A DNA stretch of 9,285 nucleotides from an uncultured Trueperaceae bacterium (GTDB lineage Bacteria; Deinococcota; Deinococci; Deinococcales; Trueperaceae). The position numbers and the translations under genes are program-made. The notes beneath the pieces were generated by a model that was given only the letters and a program-made list of their open reading frames with translations, did no database searches and was not told the origin of the DNA. The first letter of the stretch is position 1; every line of letters begins with the position of its first letter. Location: NCBI GenBank assembly GCA_937911855.1, contig CALDPK010000204.1, positions 1 through 9,285 on the forward strand. Reading direction: 5' to 3'. Below are positions 1 to 7,475 of this stretch, piece by piece.

Positions 1-1413
1 ACCCTCTGGCAAGCTGGCCGTCTATCAGCAGATTCAGAGTCTGCCATAACGTTATTGCAAGAGGGTGTCCGCCTCGCTGAAGACCGGGGAATGGCTTACG
101 ACATAGCTCGTAATGCCGGTTCTTTGGCAGAGGCATACATTTATTCCGGTGATCTACGTCAGTCCATGCACTGGGGCCAATGGGCACTGTCGGTCCTCGA
201 CGAAGCGGGAATCGGTGACGTGGAACGACGTGTCCGAATCCTGAATAATGTCGCGGCAGCTGGCATGTTGGTGGGAGAAACACTTGGCCTGGAATCCAAA
301 CTTCAGGATACTCTGCTGCTGCTGGATTCTGCACAGTCCTTCGTCTGGGCTAACACGCATGCAACACTCGCATCCTTGGCCTTAGCTGAAGGCCGACCGC
401 AGGATGCCTCAAAATATCTGGCAGTTGCTCTGCACCGGGCTACAAGACGCACCCGCGTGTTTTTGAGTTACCCGCAAGTCCTGACCTTACTGGCTCTTGG
501 TGACCGGCGAGGCGCTGAACTGGAGGCGGAGCTGGCAACTTCGATCGCAACCGGAGAACCAGAATCGGTGGCCGGTAGTACCCGCCTGGTCAAGGGAGCA
601 CTGCTGGCACTGAACAAATCAGAAGGAGCCATGGAGATTCTGGTCCCCATCATCCAGAATCGGCATGCGCAACTTGAACAGCGCCTGAGCGCCTACCTGT
701 ACTCCCTGTTACTTCCGGATGCCCCGCGCAAGCCGCCTGCAGATCTTGATCTTCCCCTGTCTCAGCTTGGACCGTCTGGCCTGCGACTCCTCAGCGCCCC
801 TGACACGACATTTGAGCCGATCTGGCAAGGCATACTTGGCACCTCCACGAACCTCCAGATCACCGCACTGGGCCAACCGGAAGTGAAACTTGCCGGCGAA
901 CAGGTAAAGCTGACGCGCCGTATGTGGGAAGTTCTTCTGGTCATTGCCCTGAATCCCAGGGGAATTAGCGACGAGGAACTGCACGATTACCTGGTACGCG
1001 ACAGTGGCGAGTTCGGTCTCTCAGCGCTGCGTACGCACGTGAGCCGGCTGCGGAGCCTGATTCCGATCTCGGACAGTCCGTACCGCATAGAGCTCCCCTA
1101 CACCCTTGACCTGTCCGATCTCAGGAAGGCAATCCGCTCGGGAGAGCTGCGCGAGGCCATGCGGCTGGCCCGTGGACCGGTTCTGCCGTTCAGCAGGACG
1201 AGTGGGATCGTCGAGCTTCGCGATGACACTGCAGCCGAACTGGAGCAGGCCGTCTATCTATCTTCGGATGCCGAGGTGGTATTCACCCTGGCGGAGGAAC
1301 TCACGGAAGACATCGCGTTATGGGAGCGCGCTCGTGCCCTGCTGCCGGCCACTGACGCCAGGCGTGCAGTCGCGAACGCGAGGATCGAACGGCTCCGCAG
1401 CCAATACGAATAA
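1..1413 (+). CDS. TPR-type transcriptional regulator with C-terminal winged helix (5' end missing)
   Basis: The frame is open from the first base, so the true start lies upstream of the window. Roughly the first 750 nt encode amphipathic helix pairs of TPR/MalT style, such as the alanine- and leucine-rich stretch around 340-450. From about 850 to 1100 there is an OmpR/SARP-type winged helix: a beta-rich lead-in, the segment KLTRRMWEVLLVIAL, then a recognition helix SALRTHVSRLRSLI near 1021-1062. A further helical segment resembling a short BTAD region (about 1110-1400) closes the protein. Proteins of this kind usually carry an N-terminal ATPase or sensor part, which would be outside the window. 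The winged helix near the C-terminus is the reverse of the usual SARP order. The likely role is a cytoplasmic DNA-binding regulator; its target and signal cannot be seen. The gene ends with TAA 90 nt before the helicase, on the same strand. The general class is fairly secure, the exact family is not. Confidence 0.75.
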   Translation, partial: TLWQAGRLSADSESAITLLQEGVRLAEDRGMAYDIARNAGSLAEAYIYSGDLRQSMHWGQWALSVLDEAGIGDVERRVRILNNVAAAGMLVGETLGLESKLQDTLLLLDSAQSFVWANTHATLASLALAEGRPQDASKYLAVALHRATRRTRVFLSYPQVLTLLALGDRRGAELEAELATSIATGEPESVAGSTRLVKGALLALNKSEGAMEILVPIIQNRHAQLEQRLSAYLYSLLLPDAPRKPPADLDLPLSQLGPSGLRLLSAPDTTFEPIWQGILGTSTNLQITALGQPEVKLAGEQVKLTRRMWEVLLVIALNPRGISDEELHDYLVRDSGEFGLSALRTHVSRLRSLIPISDSPYRIELPYTLDLSDLRKAIRSGELREAMRLARGPVLPFSRTSGIVELRDDTAAELEQAVYLSSDAEVVFTLAEELTEDIALWERARALLPATDARRAVANARIERLRSQYE

Positions 1414-1435
1414 ACCAAGGCATTACGCGGGAGTT

Positions 1436-1452
1436 GCCCGGAGTTCCTGGGC
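1436..1452 (+). other. Small hairpin in the regulator-helicase gap
   Basis: GCCCGG (1436-1441) can pair with CTGGGC (1447-1452), with one G-U pair, around a 5-nt AGTTC loop. It begins 22 nt after the regulator's stop codon. No T-run follows, so it is not a standard intrinsic terminator. It may help end or stabilise the upstream message, or may be chance in GC-rich DNA. Confidence 0.2.
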
Positions 1453-1492
1453 TGGTGCCAAGTCAGCGCGGGGCCAGCAGACGGGAGGCGTT

Positions 1493-1498
1493 TACCCT
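1493..1498 (+). promoter_or_regulatory. Possible -10 box (TANNNT) for a leaderless helicase transcript
   Basis: TACCCT lies 5 nt before the helicase ATG at 1504. A TANNNT box directly ahead of the start codon is known from leaderless genes in Deinococcus. No -35 element is evident at the usual distance. The alternative reading is normal initiation from GGGAGG at 1483-1488, but that Shine-Dalgarno is 15 nt from the ATG, longer than usual. The motif is short and could be chance. Confidence 0.25.
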
Positions 1499-1503
1499 GC
1501 GGC

Positions 1504-3189
1504 ATGAAGAAGATGCCAGCTCCCAGCCCCTACCAGCAGGCAATTCTTGAAGAGCTCAGCAGGCCGGGTGACCACGTTGTCATACTTGCTACTGCCGGTG
1601 CTGGCAAGACCACTGTTCTGGTGCAGATCTCCCGTGCTCAGCCGGTCGAGTCACGTCAGCTGTTCCTGGCTTTCGCCAGGGACGCTGCGGCTGAGCTGAA
1701 ACGGCGGTTGCCCGGTGGTGTAGACACGCGGACAGTGCACAGCCTGGGACGCATGGTTCTGGCCAACAGCCTGCGCAGCCGGAACGTGGAGATGCTCCCG
1801 CCCCAGCCCGCAAAATACCGGCGCATCGCCCGGAAACTGCTGCAGGAAACCCGCCCCGACCTGGCTGGAGCCGAAGCGGAGCACTTCCTGTCAGAACTTG
1901 CCGGTATGGTCCGCCTGCAGCTGGCTGATCCGCATGACGGCGAGGTTCTGAGGGAGCTGGTCGTGGAGAACGGCCTGTGGCCGCCAGTCGGGATGACTGA
2001 GGTGGACGGATTATTCGCTCTCCTGCCGGTGATGCTCGAGCGTGGAATCGCTCAGGCAGAACGTGGCCTCATCGATTTTGGAGACATGTTATTCGTTCCC
2101 GTGAGGAAGCAGCTGCCGGTGCCGGTGTTTGATCTGGTCGCGGTTGACGAAGCACAGGATTACTCGCCGGTGGCCCTCGAACTCACACTCAGCCTGGCTG
2201 CAGCTGGTGCCAGGCTCGTGTTCGTGGGGGACCCAAGGCAGAGCATCTTCGGATTCGCCGGTGCGGATCCGGACGCCATGCAGCTGATCACGGACCGGCT
2301 GGCGGCGAAGGTACTGCCTCTCTCAGTCACCTACCGCTGCCCGCGGTTGCACGTGGAGCTCGCCCGTGAGCTGGCGCCGGAGATCGAGCCTGCACCTGAT
2401 GCGCTGGCTGGCCGGGTTCACTTGATCACCGAGGCAGAACTCGACGATTGGGTTGAACCAGGCGACCTGGTGTTGTGCCGCCTGAACGCACCGCTGATCT
2501 CCATCTGCATGCGCCTCACCGCACTCGGACTGCCCGCATTCGTGCGGGGAGCGGACCTGGAAGAACGGCTCACGCGGCTGGCAAGGCGGGTGTTCAGCAG
2601 CGGCATGCACGCGCCTGAGCAGCAGCTGCAGGGTTTCCTGCACAGTGAACAGCGCCGCCTGGCCAACAGCGACCTGGGTTTGCCGGCAGTGGCCATCGCA
2701 CGTCTGCGGGATGAGATCGCCTGCTTGAGCCACCTCTGTACCGATATCCCCGAAATGGAATTGCACGACCTCGAGGAAAGGATCGACGCCATCTTTGGCG
2801 GCCAGCCGGGCACGGTCACGCTGTCCAGCATCCACCGCGCCAAAGGCCAAGAGGCAGACCGGGTGGTTCTCCTCTACCCCGAACTCCTGCCGGCACCCTA
2901 CGCCCGCTCGCTCAGGGCACTGCGCGGGGAGGCATGCGTACAGTTTGTCGCGCTCACCCGGGCGAAGAAGGAGCTGGTCCTGGTTGAAGCTGCTGCAGGC
3001 CAGGCCCAGGAAGTCCAAGTGTCTGCCGGTGGTGATCCTGACGCCGATGACGAGCGGGAACGCATCCTGGCGGCGTGGGCACGGGTCCTGAACAAGGCAA
3101 GGACAGGCCGTCGCCACCGTCCCACTGGCAGGCAGAGTACAATCCGCAAGATGCCCGGAGGGGCACGACGCGGACTTATTGATGCCTGA
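1504..3189 (+). CDS. UvrD/Rep-type superfamily 1 DNA helicase, compact form
   Basis: This encodes a 561-residue ATP-dependent helicase or translocase of the UvrD/Rep/PcrA family. The motifs appear in order: Q-motif YQQ at 10-12, Walker A ATAGAGKTT at 29-37, Ia around FLAFARDAAAEL, Ib around RTVHSLG, Walker B DEAQD at 215-219, motif III GDPRQSIFGFAGA at 242-254, motif IV YR at 277-278, motif V SSIHRAKGQEAD at 441-452 and motif VI ALTRAKKE at 483-490. All catalytic signatures are intact, so the enzyme should be active. It is shorter than a typical UvrD (about 700 residues or more). The span between motifs IV and V is only about 160 residues, so subdomain 2B looks reduced. The basic C-terminal tail (about 525-555) may bind DNA. 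The start is the first ATG in frame with no nearby alternative. Its stop overlaps glcD by 8 nt. A role in DNA repair or fork processing is inferred from the family; the exact ortholog is not assigned. Confidence 0.9.
   Translation: MKKMPAPSPYQQAILEELSRPGDHVVILATAGAGKTTVLVQISRAQPVESRQLFLAFARDAAAELKRRLPGGVDTRTVHSLGRMVLANSLRSRNVEMLPPQPAKYRRIARKLLQETRPDLAGAEAEHFLSELAGMVRLQLADPHDGEVLRELVVENGLWPPVGMTEVDGLFALLPVMLERGIAQAERGLIDFGDMLFVPVRKQLPVPVFDLVAVDEAQDYSPVALELTLSLAAAGARLVFVGDPRQSIFGFAGADPDAMQLITDRLAAKVLPLSVTYRCPRLHVELARELAPEIEPAPDALAGRVHLITEAELDDWVEPGDLVLCRLNAPLISICMRLTALGLPAFVRGADLEERLTRLARRVFSSGMHAPEQQLQGFLHSEQRRLANSDLGLPAVAIARLRDEIACLSHLCTDIPEMELHDLEERIDAIFGGQPGTVTLSSIHRAKGQEADRVVLLYPELLPAPYARSLRALRGEACVQFVALTRAKKELVLVEAAAGQAQEVQVSAGGDPDADDERERILAAWARVLNKARTGRRHRPTGRQSTIRKMPGGARRGLIDA
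3138..3163 (+). promoter_or_regulatory. Candidate -10 box and Shine-Dalgarno for glcD inside the helicase 3' end
   Basis: TACAAT at 3138-3143 fits a -10 hexamer, and GGAGGGG at 3157-3163 is a strong Shine-Dalgarno. Transcription from near 3150 would give a short leader carrying that site. No good -35 is visible. The Shine-Dalgarno lies 18 nt before ATG 3182 (15 nt before an in-frame TTG at 3179), longer than optimal. glcD may instead rely on coupling to helicase translation, since the genes overlap. The Shine-Dalgarno-like sequence is plain; the promoter is speculative. Confidence 0.3.
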
Positions 3190-4567
3190 ACAAACATTCC
3201 TTCAAACCCTGAATGAACGACTGCCCGCGGCGCGCGTCCGGACCGATCGGGCTTTCCTGAGCACGTACGAACAGGATGGCCTCACTTCGGTCAGGGGACG
3301 GCCCGCGGTGGTGATAATCCCTGAAACCAGCGAAGAAGTTGTCTCCGCAGTACGCACGTGCCACGAATATTCTGTCCCCTTTGTGGCCCGGGGCAGCGGC
3401 ACCAGCCTGTCCGGAGGCTCAACAGCGATAGACCACGGGGTGGTGATCGCACTGAACCGACTTAACCGAATCATCTGTCTCGATGCCGACTCGATGCTGT
3501 GCACCGTGCAACCGGGCGTGCTGAACCTGCAGGTCAGCCAGGCGGCAGCAGCCCACGGCCTGCATTTCGCTCCCGACCCCAGCAGCGGCACCATCTGCAC
3601 CATCGGCGGCAACGTGGCCTTCAACGCCGGCGGCGCCCATTGCCTCAAGTACGGGATGACCGCTAACCACGTCACCGGCATGAAAGTCGTCCTGCCCGAC
3701 GGTGAACTGGTGGAACTGGGCGGCCTCAGCCGCGAATCCACCGGCCCCGGACTGCCTGGCCTGTTCTGCGGCAGCGAGGGACTGTTCGGCATCGCCGTCG
3801 AGATCACGCTGCGGCTGCTGCCGGTAATCGAAAGTCACGACACCTTCCTGGTCGCCTACCCCAGCCTGGAAGCTGCCGGACGGGCGGTCGCCGCGATCAT
3901 CGCCGCCGGCCTGCTCCCGGGAGCGATGGAGATCATGGACCGCCTGGCGATGGACGCAGTCGAGGCTGCGGTCAGTCCCGGTTACCCGCGGGAAGCCGAG
4001 GCCATGCTGATCGTCGAACTTGAAGGTACGAAAGAAGAGGTCCGTGCCGAACGCGACCGGTTGCTGTTCCTGCTGGCCCAGTCCGGAGCGATCAGTCACC
4101 GGGTCGCCGAGGACGCTGCTGACAGGGCGCGCATCTGGAAAGGCCGCAAGAGCGCATTCAGTGCAGCAGGTCGGCTGTCCTCGGAGTACCTCGTGCAGGA
4201 CGGCGTCGTGCCCAGAACCAGGCTGGGTGAGGCGCTGGCCCACATAGGCGAACTGTCACGGAAGTACGGCCTGCGCGTCGCCAACGTGTTCCACGCCGGT
4301 GACGGCAACCTGCACCCGCTGATCATGTACGACAGCAGCAAGGGCGAGGCCGAAAAGGCGGAACTGCTCGCCGGCGAGATCCTGCGCATGTGCATCAGGA
4401 TGGGCGGCAGCATCACCGGCGAGCATGGTGTCGGCCTCGAGAAGCGCGACTACCTGGAAGAGCAGTACCCGGGCAACAGTTACCAGGTGATGCTAAGGCT
4501 GTCGGAATCGTTCGACCCGCAGGCGATCGCCAACCCCGGCAAGAAACTGCTCAGGACACGGCCATGA
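3182..4567 (+). CDS. glcD: Glycolate oxidase subunit GlcD (FAD-linked)
   Basis: GlcD is the main flavoprotein subunit of glycolate oxidase/dehydrogenase, which oxidises glycolate to glyoxylate and feeds electrons to the respiratory chain with GlcE and GlcF. The 461-residue product has the vanillyl-alcohol-oxidase (PCMH) FAD-binding fold. FAD contacts are seen in PFVARGSGTSLSGG (66-79) and in the PDPSSGTICTIGGNVAFNAGG segment that follows. The C-terminal FAD-oxidase domain carries HAGDGNLHP (371-379), probable catalytic or metal-site histidines, and GEHGVGLEK (413-421). Length and motifs match the family (E. coli GlcD is about 499 residues). ATG 3182 was chosen; TTG 3179 would add one residue. 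The start lies within the end of the helicase gene, and the stop overlaps glcE as ATGA. A related D-lactate or 2-hydroxyacid dehydrogenase is possible from GlcD alone, but the complete D-E-F order favours glycolate. Confidence 0.92.
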   Translation: MPEQTFLQTLNERLPAARVRTDRAFLSTYEQDGLTSVRGRPAVVIIPETSEEVVSAVRTCHEYSVPFVARGSGTSLSGGSTAIDHGVVIALNRLNRIICLDADSMLCTVQPGVLNLQVSQAAAAHGLHFAPDPSSGTICTIGGNVAFNAGGAHCLKYGMTANHVTGMKVVLPDGELVELGGLSRESTGPGLPGLFCGSEGLFGIAVEITLRLLPVIESHDTFLVAYPSLEAAGRAVAAIIAAGLLPGAMEIMDRLAMDAVEAAVSPGYPREAEAMLIVELEGTKEEVRAERDRLLFLLAQSGAISHRVAEDAADRARIWKGRKSAFSAAGRLSSEYLVQDGVVPRTRLGEALAHIGELSRKYGLRVANVFHAGDGNLHPLIMYDSSKGEAEKAELLAGEILRMCIRMGGSITGEHGVGLEKRDYLEEQYPGNSYQVMLRLSESFDPQAIANPGKKLLRTRP

Positions 4568-5645
4568 GTCCGCACGTAACTGACCTGCAGCAGGCGGTGC
4601 TCGATTCGCGGCGGTTCCGGGTGGTGGCCGGCCACTCCAAGCCGGCGCTGTCAGGTGGCGCCTGGCACCTGGGCCGACTCAGCGGCGTGACGAACTACGA
4701 CCCCCAGGAGTTCACGATCACAGCCCTGGCCGGCACCAGCCTGAACGAACTGCGCGCTGAGCTGCGCGCCAACAGGCAGCACCTCCCCTTTGACCCGCCC
4801 CTGCGGGACGCTGGTGCCACCATCGGTGGCACGGTGGCAGCCGGCCTGTCCGGACCCGGCAGTTTCCGCTTCGGTGGGGTCCGCGACTTCATTACCGGGC
4901 TGAAACTCGTCAATGGACAGGGTGAGTGGCTCTCAGGTGGGGGCCAAGTCGTGAAAAACGCGGCCGGCTTCGACATTCCCAAGCTCATGGTGGGATCACT
5001 GGGAGAACTCGGCATCATCACCGAAGTCACCATGAAAGTGTTCCCCCGGCCCGAAGCAAGGCGAACGGTGCTGTGCCACCTGCCTGACTTCGACTCTGCA
5101 GTTGCGCAGATGAACCGGCTGGCACGCTCCACTCTCGAGCTGACCGCCTTGGAGCTGATAGCTCCAGACAGGCTCGCCATCCAGATAGCCGGCAGTGCGC
5201 CAGCGGCGCGTGACCGCCTGGCCAGGACGCTGCAGGCCGTGCAGTCAGACGCTGAAGTGCTCGACTCGCAGGCAGCGATCGACCTGTGGTCCCAGGCCCG
5301 CGAGTTCAGCTGGGTTCCACCCGGCACCAGCCTCATCAAGATCGCCTGCAACCCCGCGAACCTGCCCGACCTGGAGAGCGCGCTGCAGCGCCTCGCCGGC
5401 CCCGCCCCACGCCGGTACGGGATTGGCGGTCACGTCGCGTACGTCGCCTGGCCCCGGAGCGCGAGCATCGCGCAACTGGAACAGGAACTCCAGAAGCTCA
5501 GGCTGGGCGCGCTGCCACTCACGGGCGACTGGCCCGCCAGCCGGCTGGGCTACCAGCCCGGCCAGATCTTCATGGAGCGCGTGCGCCAGGTTTTCGACCC
5601 GCAGAACAGGTTCAGGCGCCGGTCGCTGGCCGAGAAAGCAGTGCT

Positions 5646-5649
<4 letters not shown>
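4564..5649 (+). CDS. glcE: Glycolate oxidase subunit GlcE (FAD-binding)
   Basis: GlcE is the second FAD-domain subunit and resembles a shortened GlcD. The 361-residue product (E. coli GlcE is about 350) shows the PCMH FAD fold: an ALAGTSLNELRAEL segment, GATIGGTVAAG (84-94), then GGVRDFITGLKLVNG and VKNAAGFDIPKLMVGSLGELGIITE (from residue 130). It lacks the C-terminal HAGDGNLHP and GEHGVG motifs of GlcD, as expected for GlcE. The ATG at 4564 overlaps the glcD stop in the sequence ATGA, with AGGA at 4553-4556 at good spacing. The frame is also open upstream, but that part is an out-of-frame reading of glcD. The gene ends in a second ATGA overlap with glcF. It works only with GlcD and GlcF at the membrane-associated complex. 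Assignment rests on motif content and position between glcD and glcF. Confidence 0.9.
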
Positions 5650-6902
<1,253 letters not shown>

Positions 6903-6922
6903 TACCATCGCGCTTGATGGCT

Positions 6923-6936
6923 GCGGCCCGGGCCGC
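6923..6936. repeat. Perfect 14-bp GC palindrome between glcF and gnd
   Basis: GCGGCCCGGGCCGC is its own reverse complement and lies in the 54-nt gap between glcF and gnd. Flanking CTGC (from 6921) and GCAG (to 6941) could extend the fold with a bulge. No T-run follows, so it is not a classic terminator. It might be a weak transcription or mRNA-decay barrier, a protein-binding site, or chance in GC-rich DNA. Confidence 0.4.
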
Positions 6937-6946
6937 GGCAGGGATC

Positions 6947-6950
6947 GGAG
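6947..6950 (+). promoter_or_regulatory. Shine-Dalgarno of gnd
   Basis: GGAG lies 6 nt before the ATG at 6957, which supports that start. It gives gnd its own ribosome entry, separate from the coupled glcDEF genes. Confidence 0.6.
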
Positions 6951-6956
6951 TCGCAG

Positions 6957-7475
6957 ATGAGTGATAATTCGGCAGACATCGGCCTTATCGGCCTGGCAGT
7001 CATGGGACAGAACCTGGTCATGAACATGGCTGACAACGGGTTCACCGTCGCGGCGTACAACCGCACCGCCAGCCGCACCCAGGAGTTCATCGCAGGACCC
7101 GCAGCGGGCATGACGATAATCGGCACCGAATCGCTCGAAGAGTTCGTAAGCAAACTGAAACGGCCGCGCCGCGTGATGCTAATGGTGCAGGCAGGCGCAC
7201 CTGTCGACGCCGTCATCGAGGAGTTGCTGCCCCTGCTGGAACCGGGCGACATAATCGGGATTGAGGCGCAGGAAGCTGGTGGCCAGAACCAGAGCCCGCC
7301 TTTCCTCGGCATCGTCGGCGAGACGCTCGTCGAGCAAAGTGAAGGCTTCGCTCTCGTCGTGCATGCGCAAGGCCAACTCCACGGCCCAGATGTCGCGGTG
7401 AGGATAGGCGGCGTGAATGCGACGCACCAGCTCCAGACTTTCTTCTCCCGGCGCGTCGGCATCGAGATGGCGTAG
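6957..7475 (+). CDS. gnd: 6-phosphogluconate dehydrogenase, N-terminal fragment (real to about 7256)
   Basis: The first 100 codons match 6-phosphogluconate dehydrogenase, the NADP-dependent oxidative decarboxylase of the pentose phosphate pathway. Seen are the Rossmann motif GLAVMG (12-17), NRT (35-37), which contacts the NADP 2'-phosphate, and RRVMLMVQAG (71-80) followed by LLEPGDII (to residue 100). The family then requires a DGGN substrate-binding motif; here the frame switches abruptly to unrelated residues at 7257. The remaining 72 codons to the stop at 7475 read the antisense strand of the minus-strand TPR-like gene and are not genuine. Normal length is about 470-480 residues, so the catalytic lysine and the whole C-terminal helical domain are missing. 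The fragment cannot be functional as it stands. Whether it is a broken gene or a chimeric assembly cannot be told from sequence alone. The start is supported by GGAG at 6947-6950. Confidence 0.8.
   Translation: MSDNSADIGLIGLAVMGQNLVMNMADNGFTVAAYNRTASRTQEFIAGPAAGMTIIGTESLEEFVSKLKRPRRVMLMVQAGAPVDAVIEELLPLLEPGDIIGIEAQEAGGQNQSPPFLGIVGETLVEQSEGFALVVHAQGQLHGPDVAVRIGGVNATHQLQTFFSRRVGIEMA

Noticed and set aside
1106..1507. Plus-strand frame of 133 codons overlapping the regulator end
   Set aside because: It is Arg/Ser-rich antiphase reading of the regulator that runs through the gap, without domain or ribosome binding site.
2323..3117. Minus-strand frame of 264 codons within the helicase
   Set aside because: The opposite strand carries conserved helicase motifs III to VI. 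The product is Cys/Gln/His-rich without a domain and looks like a shadow.
3419..4243. Minus-strand frame of 274 codons within glcD
   Set aside because: It is antisense to clear GlcD motifs and is Gly/Gln/Asp-rich low-complexity sequence with no family resemblance.
4390..4563. Upstream extension of the glcE frame
   Set aside because: It reads glcD out of frame. The ATG at 4564 with AGGA upstream matches family length.
5286..5645. Upstream extension of the glcF frame
   Set aside because: It is Arg/Pro-rich antiphase reading of glcE. The ATGA overlap and the ferredoxin-like N-terminus place the start at 5646.
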